A stretch of DNA of 59,700 nt, taken from Sphingomonas sp. Root720. Its GTDB lineage: Bacteria; Pseudomonadota; Alphaproteobacteria; Sphingomonadales; Sphingomonadaceae. The position numbers and the translations under genes were made by a program. The stretch covers positions 636,712-696,411 of the forward strand of contig NZ_LMID01000011.1 in NCBI RefSeq assembly GCF_001428605.1. The letters run 5' to 3'. The notes below the pieces were generated by a model. The model saw only the letters and a program-made list of their open reading frames with translations. It was not told the DNA's origin and did not search any database. Of the stretch, positions 32,803 to 40,726 are shown piece by piece (position 1 is the first letter of the stretch; each line of letters opens with the position of its first letter).

Positions 32803-33573
32803 ATGTTCAATGCCACGATGAAGCACAAGCTGGACGCCGGCGGGGTCGTGTTCGGCAGCTTCTTCAAGTTCGACTCGGCCCCGATGGCCGAGCTGTTCGG
32901 CCTGTCCGGCTTCGATTTCCTGATCATCGACGCCGAGCATAGCTGCTACACCCATGCCGGGATCGAGAACATCATCCGCACCTGCGAGCTGGTCGGGATG
33001 AGCAGCATCGTGCGCACGCCAGACGCGGCCGAGGCGAACATCCTCCATGTCCTCGACAGCGGCGCCAGCGGGATCCAGGTGCCTTCGCTCAGGAGCGCGG
33101 CCGAGGTGCGCGAGGCGATCGCCAAGGCGAAATACTGGCCGATCGGCGAGCGCGGATCGGCGCGGGGCTGCCGCGCGGCGGCCTATGGATTCTCGGGCGC
33201 CGACTATGAGCAGCGGGCCAATCGCGACACGCTGGTCTCGGTCCATGTCGAGAACAAGGAGATGGTCGAGGATATCGAGGCCTTGTGCGCGGTCGAGCAT
33301 CTCGACGTGCTGTTCATCGGCCCCGGCGACCTCAGCCAGTCGCTCGGCCATCCGGGCAATGCAGGGCATCCCGACGTCGTCGCAGCGATCGACCGAGTGA
33401 TCGAAGTCGCCGCCGGGCGCAAGCATATCGGCACCGTCGTCAGCAATGCCGAGCAGTTGAAGACCTATGTCGAGCGCGGCGTCAAATATATTGCCTGGCA
33501 GTCGGACCTCGTCATGGTGCGCAACATGCTCAAGGCGGCCGCCGCCAATTTCACGCCCTATCGCGCGGCCTGA
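32803..33573 (+). CDS. HpcH/HpaI-family aldolase
   Basis: A TIM-barrel class II aldolase of 256 residues. Motifs are FDFLIIDAEHSCYTH (catalytic His), RTPDAAEANILHVLDSGASGIQVP, GERGSARGCRAAAYGFSG, VHVENKEMVEDIE (metal Glu) and VLFIGPGDLSQSLGH (metal Asp). Such enzymes split 4-hydroxy-2-oxo acids to pyruvate and an aldehyde at the end of meta-cleavage pathways. The ATG at 32803 has GGGAG 5 bases upstream and is preferred over the in-frame GTG at 32791. It heads an operon with a CMD protein and an MFS carrier. Confidence 0.9.
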   Translation: MFNATMKHKLDAGGVVFGSFFKFDSAPMAELFGLSGFDFLIIDAEHSCYTHAGIENIIRTCELVGMSSIVRTPDAAEANILHVLDSGASGIQVPSLRSAAEVREAIAKAKYWPIGERGSARGCRAAAYGFSGADYEQRANRDTLVSVHVENKEMVEDIEALCAVEHLDVLFIGPGDLSQSLGHPGNAGHPDVVAAIDRVIEVAAGRKHIGTVVSNAEQLKTYVERGVKYIAWQSDLVMVRNMLKAAAANFTPYRAA

Positions 33574-33594
33574 CGGAACAGAGGGAGACAGGCG

Positions 33595-33933
33595 ATGAAA
33601 CGACCGGCCGGCGGACGGGGCAAGGAACTGGCGGCTGTCGCGCCGCTGCTCGACGAGATCACCGAGGAGATCCTCTACGGCAAGGTGTGGGAGCGGCCCG
33701 AGCTGTCGCCGCGCGACCGCAGCCTGATCACCATCACCTGTCTGATCGCGCTCAACCGCGACCAGGCCCAGGGCCATATGGAATATGGCATCGAGAACGG
33801 CCTGACGGTCGAGGAGATCGGCGAGGCGATCGCCCATATCGCCTTCTATGCCGGCTGGCCGGTGGCGGTCAGCGCCGCACGCAGGCTGAAGACCATCGTC
33901 GACGCTAAGGGCGCCGAAGACCCCAGCAAATAG
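33595..33933 (+). CDS. Carboxymuconolactone decarboxylase family protein
   Basis: A protein of 112 residues of the PcaC/CMD type: LYGKVWERPELSPRDRSLITITCLIALNRDQAQGHMEYGIENGLTVEEIGEAIAHIAFYAGWP. It has the family core, with one Cys and no C-x-x-C pair. It lies 21 bases after the aldolase and 40 bases before the MFS gene in one operon. It probably acts on an intermediate upstream of the aldolase. Confidence 0.87.
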   Translation: MKRPAGGRGKELAAVAPLLDEITEEILYGKVWERPELSPRDRSLITITCLIALNRDQAQGHMEYGIENGLTVEEIGEAIAHIAFYAGWPVAVSAARRLKTIVDAKGAEDPSK

Positions 33934-33973
33934 CCGCCGGGCCGCGCGAGCCCCGGGGAGGAGAGGACATATC

Positions 33974-35338
33974 ATGGCAATATCCGATGCGCCGGCCGGA
34001 AGATCGGGTCCGATCGACGTCGAGACCTTCCTGGACGGGGTGAAATTCTCGCCTTTCCACATGCGGGTGATGCTGATCGGCGCGCTCGCCATGCTGGTCG
34101 ACGGCTTCGATCTGGGCGTGCTGAGCTGGGTGCTGCCGAAGATCTCCGACGACTTCGGCGTGACCCGCACCTCGCTGACCTGGGTGTTGTCGACCCAGCA
34201 GGCGGGGATGGTGCTCGGCGCCTATCTGATCGCCCCTATCGCCGACCAGATCGGCCGCAAGCGGCTGCTGATGCTGTGCCTGCTCGCGGTCTCGGTCAGC
34301 TGCTTCGTGACGATCTTCGTGAACAGCGTGCTGGCGCTCGCGCTCTGCCGTCTGGTCACGGGCATGTTCGCCAGCGCGGTGATCGCCAATATAGTTGCGC
34401 TCGCCTCCGAACTGGCTCCGGCGCGGCAGCGCTCGACGATGGTAACGATGGTGCTGGCAGGCTCGATGCCGGGCGCGATCCTCGGTTCGGCGATGCAGGC
34501 ATTCCTGCTCAACCAGCATGGCTGGCATATCGCTTTCTACATCGGGACGGCCTTGCCGCTGCTGCTGCTGCCGGTGATGCTGTTCTTCCTGCCCGAAAGC
34601 CCCAAATTCCTCGCATATCGCGATCCCGCCGATCCGCGGCTGCTGCGGACGCTCCAGGCGCTTGCCCCCGGACAGGGCGCGATCGAGATCGCCCCGCCGG
34701 TGCATACGGGCAAGGCCGGCGGCGTGGCGCTGGTTCGCGAACTGTTCGCGCCCGGGCTTGCGCTGCCGACCATCCTGTTGTGGCTGGGCTTCATCAGCTC
34801 GTTCGGCTTCATCAGCGCGGCGCTGTGGAAGACCACGGTGTTCCACGACCTGATCGGGCTGCAGTGGCAGCAGGTCGGCATCACCACCGCGCTCGGCACC
34901 GCCTTCGGCGCGGTCGGCATGGTGACGATCGGGATCATGATCGACCGCTTCGGCTTCAAGGCGATCGTGCCGTCCTATTTCATCGTCGCGTCGATGGCGG
35001 CGGTCGGCATGGCGATCTTCGCGCCGGGCTGGGGCATGTATGTCGCGCTGGCGATCAACGCCACCGCGCAGCACGCCGCCCATGCCGGGCTCGCCTCGAT
35101 CGCGTCGACGCTCTACCCGACCCGCAACCGCGCGACGGGGGTCGGCTGGGCCTATGGCGCGGGGCGGGCGGCGTCGATCGTCGGACCGATGTACGGAGCG
35201 CTGGCGCTCGAACATGAATGGGGGGCGCTCGGCTATTTCTTCCTGCTGGCGGCACCGCTGGCCTCGGCCGGGGTGGTCATCCTCATCCTGCTGACGGTCA
35301 AGCCGCTGGCGAAGGTCGGGCATGTGGCGGGGCATTGA
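33974..35338 (+). CDS. MFS transporter, aromatic acid:H+ symporter (AAHS) family
   Basis: A carrier of 454 residues with 12 hydrophobic segments. Diagnostic motifs are LVDGFDLGVLSWVLPKISDDFG, ADQIGRKRLL, ASELAPARQRSTMVTMVLAGSMPGAILG and the late loop YPTRNRATGVGWAYGAGRAASIVGP. This is the PcaK/BenK-like AAHS family. It shares its N-terminal pattern (VDVETFLDGVKFSPFH) with the carrier at 38535. It probably imports the acid degraded by the aldolase operon. Confidence 0.92.
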   Translation: MAISDAPAGRSGPIDVETFLDGVKFSPFHMRVMLIGALAMLVDGFDLGVLSWVLPKISDDFGVTRTSLTWVLSTQQAGMVLGAYLIAPIADQIGRKRLLMLCLLAVSVSCFVTIFVNSVLALALCRLVTGMFASAVIANIVALASELAPARQRSTMVTMVLAGSMPGAILGSAMQAFLLNQHGWHIAFYIGTALPLLLLPVMLFFLPESPKFLAYRDPADPRLLRTLQALAPGQGAIEIAPPVHTGKAGGVALVRELFAPGLALPTILLWLGFISSFGFISAALWKTTVFHDLIGLQWQQVGITTALGTAFGAVGMVTIGIMIDRFGFKAIVPSYFIVASMAAVGMAIFAPGWGMYVALAINATAQHAAHAGLASIASTLYPTRNRATGVGWAYGAGRAASIVGPMYGALALEHEWGALGYFFLLAAPLASAGVVILILLTVKPLAKVGHVAGH

Positions 35339-35344
35339 GCCAAC

Positions 35345-35465
35345 ATATTCATCCCTCCCCTTCGGGGGGGCTGGGGGTGGGGCGTTCGCGTCCCACCGAG
35401 ATAACCGTCAGGGGGAGGAGGGGCCCCACCCCCAACCCCGCCCCTGTGCAGGAGAGGGGCCATCT
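35345..35465. repeat. Intergenic GC-rich repeat with inverted arms
   Basis: The region between the convergent MFS and MarR genes contains a G-rich run (35373-35383) and a C-rich run (near 35425-35435) that are complementary, plus CCCCTTCGGGGG at 35357-35368. Bases 35374-35405 match 10161-10194 closely. It forms hairpins suited to bidirectional termination. No gene is seen. Confidence 0.55.
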
Positions 35466-35473
35466 GTCGGTCG

Positions 35474-35992
35474 TCAGACCCGCTGGACGCCGGCCCGGCT
35501 ATATTCCTCGGTAAACTCCTCGATCTCGACCTCTTCGCCCTTATAGGCGTTGAGCGAGTCCAGCAGCCGGCTGAGATAATTGCGCAGCGCATCCTGCTCT
35601 TCCGCGTCGAGCGGGGTCAGGATGTCGCGTTCCATCGCGCGCGAATCCTTCTGGCACTGGCGCAATATCTCCTCGCCCGCGGGGGTGAGGCGGAGTTCGA
35701 GAAGGCGCTTATTGGTCGAGCTGACCTGCCGGTCGATCAGTGCCTTGGTCTCGAGGATCGCGATCTGCTTGATCATCGTCTGGGGCTTGACGTCGTAGAG
35801 CCGCGCCAGCTCGGCCGAGGAGGTGCCCGGCTTGGACGAGAGGGTGATGAGGATGCGGAACTGGACCGCGGTTATGCCGAGCGGCTGGAACACCGATTCC
35901 AGCCGGACATAGGCCTTGTACTGGACCTGCTTGACGAGATGGAGGATCGATGGCGGTGTGCGATCCTTCTTCGGGCGGGCGGCTTTTTCCAT
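35474..35992 (-). CDS. MarR-family transcriptional regulator
   Basis: A protein of 172 residues with a central winged helix-turn-helix: LGITAVQFRILITLSSKPGTSSAELARLYDVKPQTMIKQIAILETKALIDRQVSSTNKRLLELRLTPAGEEIL. The C-terminal dimerisation helices have an acidic tail. MarR proteins usually repress catabolic or efflux genes and release DNA on binding an aromatic ligand. The start at 35992 is the first Met with the family length; only AAGGG very near it resembles a ribosome site. It lies downstream of the second MetE-like gene, from which a hairpin separates it. Confidence 0.88.
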   Translation of the reverse strand: MEKAARPKKDRTPPSILHLVKQVQYKAYVRLESVFQPLGITAVQFRILITLSSKPGTSSAELARLYDVKPQTMIKQIAILETKALIDRQVSSTNKRLLELRLTPAGEEILRQCQKDSRAMERDILTPLDAEEQDALRNYLSRLLDSLNAYKGEEVEIEEFTEEYSRAGVQRV

Positions 35993-36047
35993 GGCCCTTA
36001 CTGTCCGATCGCAGACGGCATGTCCAGCGCCTCCAACCCCCGCAAAT

Positions 36048-36072
36048 GGGGCACCCGCGGCACGGGCGCCCC
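36048..36072 (-). terminator. GC hairpin after the second MetE-like gene
   Basis: GGGGCACCCG (36048-36057) pairs with CGGGCGCCCC (36063-36072) with one mismatch around a 5-base loop. It lies 15 bases past the MetE-like stop on the minus strand. There is no clear T run, so termination strength is uncertain. Confidence 0.4.
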
Positions 36073-36086
36073 CGGACCGAATGGCG

Positions 36087-37298
36087 CTATTTGCCCTTGA
36101 GACGGCGGGTCGCCAGCGCCGCGCCCTCGGCCATCGCCGACAGCTTGGCCCAGACGATCTCCTCATGCCCGACGCGCGACCCGATGCCGCAGTCGGTGCC
36201 GCCCTGGATATTCTCCATGCCGACGAGGCCGGCGAAGTTGCACAGGCGCTCGGCGACCAGTTCGGGATGCTCGACCAGGTCGGTCATGTGGCCGACGACG
36301 CCGGGCACCAGGATCTTGCCCTCGGGCAGCTTCACATCTTCCCAGATGCGCCATTCATGCGCGTGGCGGACGTTGCTCGCCTCGAAGCTGTAGGCCTGGG
36401 CGTTCACCTTCAGCAGCAGGTCGACAATGTGGCGGAAGTCGATGTCGTGGACGTGCGGCCGATGGCCGCTGCCCCAGCACATGTGGAAGCGGACCTGGTC
36501 CTCGGGGAGACCCTCCAGCGCATGGTTGATCACCTCGACCGCGAAATTGAGATAGTCGCGATACTGCTCGACCGACCAGTCCGGGTAGAACATCCAGCTC
36601 GTCGCGAACTCGGGCTCGTCGACCTGGACGATCAGCCCGGCGTCGGTGATCGCCTTATATTCGTTCCGCATCGCCGCGGCGACGGCCATCATATAGTCGC
36701 GTTCGTCGCGATAATGGGCGTTGCGCGCGCCGGCGCCCGCGCTGAGCGGGCCGAGGGCGGCGATGAATCCCTCGACCTGGTCTTCCTTGCCCTTCAGCGC
36801 GGTCTTGAGCGCGTCGATGTCGCCCTTGATCGCGTCGCCGCCGACATAGGTCAGCGGAGCGGTGCAGACGCGCTCGGTCGACGGGCGCTTGGGCGCTGCG
36901 CCCGGGGTCATGAAGCCGGGGCGGACCGGGCCGCCCGCGCCCGCGAACCACAGGCCGGATTCGTAGAAGCCGGGGAAGTCGCGGCGATCGCGCTCGCCGG
37001 GACCCGCGCGCTTCGCGGCCGCCGACGGATCGCGCGGCAGCGTCTCCCACCCGGTGACCCGGCTCTGGATATAGCTGGTATAGCTGCCCATGTTGGCGGC
37101 CTTCACATATTCGCCGTCGTTGATGACGGTGACGCCGCAGGCGATCTGCTTGTCGACCACCTCCTGCACCGCGAGCGGCAGGCGCGCTTCGATCGCCTCG
37201 CGGTTGTCGTCGGCCTTGGCGAGCAGCGCGTCGAGGTCGGCGGGGCGGGGCAGGTTGCCGCCATGGGTCGTCAGGATCTGGTCGGTGGAACGGCGCAT
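36087..37298 (-). CDS. MetE-like (cobalamin-independent methionine synthase C-terminal domain) protein, copy 2
   Basis: A protein of 403 residues of the same stand-alone MetE C-terminal family as the protein at 31423. It has QILTTHGGNLPRP, FHMCWGSGHRPHVHD, AYSFEASNVRHAHEW and GGTDCGIGSR, so the metal-binding His/Cys, Glu and Cys positions are conserved. The two copies differ strongly in the middle (VNDGEY... against IPSDGEI...), implying different substrates. It follows the beta-propeller gene by 36 bases, probably in one operon, with MarR further downstream. It lacks the folate-binding domain of real methionine synthases. Confidence 0.85.
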   Translation of the reverse strand: MRRSTDQILTTHGGNLPRPADLDALLAKADDNREAIEARLPLAVQEVVDKQIACGVTVINDGEYVKAANMGSYTSYIQSRVTGWETLPRDPSAAAKRAGPGERDRRDFPGFYESGLWFAGAGGPVRPGFMTPGAAPKRPSTERVCTAPLTYVGGDAIKGDIDALKTALKGKEDQVEGFIAALGPLSAGAGARNAHYRDERDYMMAVAAAMRNEYKAITDAGLIVQVDEPEFATSWMFYPDWSVEQYRDYLNFAVEVINHALEGLPEDQVRFHMCWGSGHRPHVHDIDFRHIVDLLLKVNAQAYSFEASNVRHAHEWRIWEDVKLPEGKILVPGVVGHMTDLVEHPELVAERLCNFAGLVGMENIQGGTDCGIGSRVGHEEIVWAKLSAMAEGAALATRRLKGK

Positions 37299-37334
37299 CT
37301 CTGTCTCTCTCCCTTATGGTTCGGGCCGGGCGGT

Positions 37335-38354
37335 TCAGCGCCGGCGCGTGAATTTCTGGATCTGGTGGCCGGCATGCGCCTCGTCGACCCAGCCGGGCCG
37401 GAGCGCGAAGCTGAAGGTCACTTCGGCGACATAGACGTCGCCGCGGCTGTCGACGGTGATGGCATGCGGGGCGATGAAATTGCCGGGCGCGTGGCGGCGT
37501 TCGGACGAACCGCCCCAGCGATCGAGCACCCGGCCGTCACGGTCGAGCACGCTGACCCGGCCCGGCTTGTCGTCCAGCATCTCGCCATGGACGAAGCTCT
37601 TCTTGCCCTTGGGCCGCCACAGCTCGGCGACATAGACCAGCCCGTCGGCATCGATCGCGAGGTCGCAGGGGCGCTGGACGTCGGTCCACTGGTCGAGATA
37701 GTCGCCGTCGGGCGAGAAGATCTGGATGCGGTCATTCTCGCGGTCGCAGACGAGGACGCGGCCCTCGGCGTCGCAGCCGATGCCGTGCGGCAGATGGAAC
37801 TCGCCCGGCCCGGTGCCGATCTCGCCCCAGCTCTGGATCAGCGTGCCGTCGGCGGAGAAGCGGTGCACCCGGCAATTGCCGTAGCCGTCGGCGACGTAGA
37901 GCTCGCCGTTCGGCGCGACCGCCAGGTTGGTGCAGCGGTTGAACGGCCCGCCCGGGTAGCGGATGCACTCGCAGGCATGGACCTCATAGGGTGGCGTGGG
38001 CGCATAGCCGGTATCCGACGCCTGCCCCGGCACGCCCATCGTCATGACCGGCTCGCCGTCGAGGGTGAACACGCGGATGCTGTGGTCGCCATTGTCGACG
38101 CAGTAGACGCGATCGTCGGGGCCGATCGTCAGCCCGTGCGCCATCGAGAAGATGTCGTCCCCCCAGTGGCGCAGATAGTTGCCGTCGCGATCATAGACGA
38201 GGATGCGGTGCGGATAACGGGTGAACAGATAGACCCGGTCCTGCGAATCGACCGCCACGCCGGTGACGTCGCGATGACTGATTCCCGCCGGAATCCGTTC
38301 CCAATCGGCATCGACGTCGAAATCGGGTGCGGAAATATGGGCGACCGGCGGCAT
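37335..38354 (-). CDS. NHL-type six-bladed beta-propeller protein
   Basis: A protein of 339 residues built from NHL-like repeats: VTGVAVDSQDRVYLFTRYPHRILVYDRDGNYL, AHGLTIGPDDRVYCVDNGDHSIRVFTLDGE, CTNLAVAPNGELYVADGYGNCRVHRFSADG, PHGIGCDAEGRVLVCDRENDRIQIFSPDG. The fold is shared with peptidyl-alpha-hydroxyglycine lyase and SMP-30-like lactonases. No signal peptide is visible, so it is likely cytoplasmic. It is the first gene of the operon with the second MetE-like gene. A binding, lactonase or lyase role are all possible. Confidence 0.8.
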   Translation of the reverse strand: MPPVAHISAPDFDVDADWERIPAGISHRDVTGVAVDSQDRVYLFTRYPHRILVYDRDGNYLRHWGDDIFSMAHGLTIGPDDRVYCVDNGDHSIRVFTLDGEPVMTMGVPGQASDTGYAPTPPYEVHACECIRYPGGPFNRCTNLAVAPNGELYVADGYGNCRVHRFSADGTLIQSWGEIGTGPGEFHLPHGIGCDAEGRVLVCDRENDRIQIFSPDGDYLDQWTDVQRPCDLAIDADGLVYVAELWRPKGKKSFVHGEMLDDKPGRVSVLDRDGRVLDRWGGSSERRHAPGNFIAPHAITVDSRGDVYVAEVTFSFALRPGWVDEAHAGHQIQKFTRRR

Positions 38355-38534
38355 CTTGCTCCCTTCCTCGTTCCTCCTCCCGGCGATGGCCGGCGGAGCG
38401 GGTGGCGATCCTGTACGAAATCGCGGAATCGAATTCTACTATAATGAATGGCATATGACAAAGATGATTGACAGCCTAGCTGACGTCCTGTTCAATCCGT
38501 ACAGAAACTGCCGCAGCCAGGGGAGGAATTTTGG
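38355..38534. promoter_or_regulatory. Divergent promoter region, propeller operon / MFS operon
   Basis: 180 bp with an AT-rich centre (38431-38475). It contains TGGCATATGACA (38449-38460), a 12-bp palindrome with one mismatched pair, overlapping the motif TTTGTCATAT on the minus strand (38453-38462). That motif resembles two sites in the 24965-25228 region. This is a candidate operator for one of the local regulators. Confidence 0.4.
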
Positions 38535-39890
38535 ATGACGGGCGCGGACTCCCGGTCGGTCGACGTCGACTCCTTTCTCGATGGCCTCAAGTTCAACCGA
38601 TTCCACCTGACGGTGCTGGTCCTCTGCACCCTGCTGACGGCTATCGACGGCTATGAACTCTATGTGGTCGGCTGGGTGCTGCCCAAGCTGGCCGAGGATT
38701 TCGGCGTGCCGCGCACCGCGATCACCTCGGCGATGATCGCCCAGCAGGTCGGCATGCTGCTCGGCGCCTTCGTCATCCCGCCGCTGGCCGACAAGCTCAG
38801 CCGCCCGAGGGTGCTGATGTTCTGCTATGCGGGGATGATGCTCAGCGCGCTGGCGATCGTGCATACCCATTCGCTGGTGCCCTTCGCCGCCTGGCGCTTC
38901 ATCGCGGGGCTGTGCGGCACGGCGATGGTGCCGATCCTCGTCACGCTCGCCTCGGAAACCGCACCGCAGCGGCTGCGCTCGACGATGAGCACGATCACCG
39001 TGTCGGGGACGATGTTCGGCGCGCTGCTCGGGGCCGGGATGCAGGCCTTCGTGCTGGAACCCTTCGGCTGGCGCGGCGCCTTCTGGATCGCGGCGCTGAT
39101 GCCGGCGATCATGCTGCCGCTGATCTGGTTCCTGCTGCCCGAATCGCTGCGTTCGCTCGCGGCGCGCGACCCGGACGATCCCCGCATCCAGGCGCTGGCC
39201 GATCGGATGCAGCCGGCCGGCGAACCGCCCGTCGCCGTCCATGCCGTCGCGCGCGAGAAGCGCGAGCGCAAGCGGGCGCTGATCTCCGACATCCTCGGAC
39301 CCGGGCGGCTGCTCAAGACCCTCCTGATGTGGGCGGTCGCGATCTCCAGCTTCGTGTTCATCACGGCGGGCGTGTGGAAGACGACGATCTTCAAGGATGT
39401 CGTCGGGCTGAACTGGCAGCAGGTCGCCGCGATCAACGCGACCAACACGGTCGCCGGCGTCGCCGGCATGATGCTGATCGGCTATTGCATCGACCGGCTC
39501 GGCTTCAAGCTGGTCATGACCTGGACCTTCCTCCTCGCGGCGGCCGGCGCGGTGATGATCGGCGTGCTGGCCCCGACCGCGGGCATGTTCGTCGCGGTGT
39601 TCCTGATGGCGATCTTCCAGCATGGCGGACAGGCGGGGATCGCGGCGATGGCTGCCGCGCTCTACCCGCCCAGCCACCGCGCGACCGGCGTGGGCTGGGC
39701 CTATGGCGCCGGCCGCATCGCATCGATCTTCGCGCCGCTGTTCGGCAATTTCGTGCTGGGGGAGGGCTATGGCCCGGTCGGCATCTTCGCGCTGCTGGCG
39801 GTACCGCTGGCCTCGGCTGGCATATTCTCCTTCTGGCTGATGAGCCTGCCCGACGCTCCGAAGATCACCCGCGCCAACCTGAAGCACTGA
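38535..39890 (+). CDS. MFS transporter, AAHS family
   Basis: An inner-membrane carrier of 451 residues: VDVDSFLDGLKFNRFHLTVLVLCTLLTAIDGYELYVVGWVLPKLAEDFG, ADKLSRPRVLM, TLASETAPQRLRSTMSTITVSGTMFGALLG and YPPSHRATGVGWAYGAGRIAS. It is a close paralogue of the carrier at 33974. GGGAGGAA lies 8 bases before the ATG. It heads an operon with an amidohydrolase and a SnoaL-like protein and probably imports their substrate. Confidence 0.92.
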   Translation: MTGADSRSVDVDSFLDGLKFNRFHLTVLVLCTLLTAIDGYELYVVGWVLPKLAEDFGVPRTAITSAMIAQQVGMLLGAFVIPPLADKLSRPRVLMFCYAGMMLSALAIVHTHSLVPFAAWRFIAGLCGTAMVPILVTLASETAPQRLRSTMSTITVSGTMFGALLGAGMQAFVLEPFGWRGAFWIAALMPAIMLPLIWFLLPESLRSLAARDPDDPRIQALADRMQPAGEPPVAVHAVAREKRERKRALISDILGPGRLLKTLLMWAVAISSFVFITAGVWKTTIFKDVVGLNWQQVAAINATNTVAGVAGMMLIGYCIDRLGFKLVMTWTFLLAAAGAVMIGVLAPTAGMFVAVFLMAIFQHGGQAGIAAMAAALYPPSHRATGVGWAYGAGRIASIFAPLFGNFVLGEGYGPVGIFALLAVPLASAGIFSFWLMSLPDAPKITRANLKH

Positions 39891-39894
39891 CGCC

Positions 39895-40713
39895 GTGGCC
39901 ATCGGCGAGGCAGCGGAGGGGCAGGCCCCGGTGGTCGACGGCCACGCCCATGTCTTCACACGGGCGATGCCGTTCGCGGCGGACGCCCATTCGCGGCCCG
40001 ATTACGACTATGCGGTCGAGGACTGGCTCGCCGACATGACGCGCCACGGCCTGCGGTACGGCGTGATCGCCGCGGCCAGCCTCTATGGCGATCATAATGA
40101 CTATACATTAGCGGCGCTGGCCGCGCATTCCGGCCAGCTGCGCGGCACGATCATCCTGCGGCCCGACGTCGACCCTCGAAGGTTGCGCGATCTCGCGGCG
40201 AAGGGGGTGGTCGGGGTGCGGCTGACCTGGCGGCGGCTGGCCGAGTTGCCCGACCTCGGCGCCGATCCCTGGCGGTCGCACCTGCGCGCACTCGCCGATG
40301 CGGGCCTCCATGTCGAGCTGCTGGCGGGCGGCGACAGCCTGCCGGTGCTGCTGCCCGCGCTGGCGCAGACGGGGGTTCGGGTCGTCGTAGACCATTTCGG
40401 GGTGCCGAGCCGCGACAAGGGTGCCTGGGGCGGCGGGATCGATGCGATGCTCCGGGCTGCCGAGCGCGGCGACACATGGATCAAGATCTCGGCCGGGTTC
40501 CGCATGGCCTATGAGACGGCCGAGGCGTGCACCGCGCGGCTGCTTGCGGAGGCCGGGCCCGGACGGCTGATCTGGGGCAGCGACGCACCGTTCGTGAACC
40601 ATGAGCACAGCGTCGACTATGCCGCCGCGCTGGATCTCTACCGCCGCCTGGTTCCCGACGCGGCCACGCGCCGGGCGATCGACGAGAGCGCGCTCGCGCT
40701 GTACTTTCAATAA
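39895..40713 (+). CDS. Amidohydrolase-2 family hydrolase (copy 2 of a related pair)
   Basis: A protein of 272 residues, closely related to the hydrolase at 21929-22729: VVDGHAHVFTRAMPFAADAHSRPDYDYAVEDWLAD, VRVVVDHFGVPSRDKG, IKISAGFRMAYE and LIWGSDAPFVNHEH. The N-terminal H-x-H and the catalytic Asp are kept. It starts with GTG four bases after the MFS stop, so it is coupled. The shared HVFTRAMPF block is distinctive for this pair. Lactone or imide hydrolysis is likely. It carries the 17-base element also found in the paralogue (40094-40110). Confidence 0.85.
   Translation: MAIGEAAEGQAPVVDGHAHVFTRAMPFAADAHSRPDYDYAVEDWLADMTRHGLRYGVIAAASLYGDHNDYTLAALAAHSGQLRGTIILRPDVDPRRLRDLAAKGVVGVRLTWRRLAELPDLGADPWRSHLRALADAGLHVELLAGGDSLPVLLPALAQTGVRVVVDHFGVPSRDKGAWGGGIDAMLRAAERGDTWIKISAGFRMAYETAEACTARLLAEAGPGRLIWGSDAPFVNHEHSVDYAAALDLYRRLVPDAATRRAIDESALALYFQ
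40094..40110. promoter_or_regulatory. Intragenic AT-rich element shared with the paralogue
   Basis: ATAATGACTATACATTA is identical over 17 bases to the reverse complement of 22529-22545. It has 5-bp inverted arms (TAATG/CATTA). It codes for part of NDYTL with AAT, TAT, ACA and TTA codons, which are uncommon in this DNA. Confidence 0.35.
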
Positions 40714-40726
40714 CGGAGCCGAAGTG

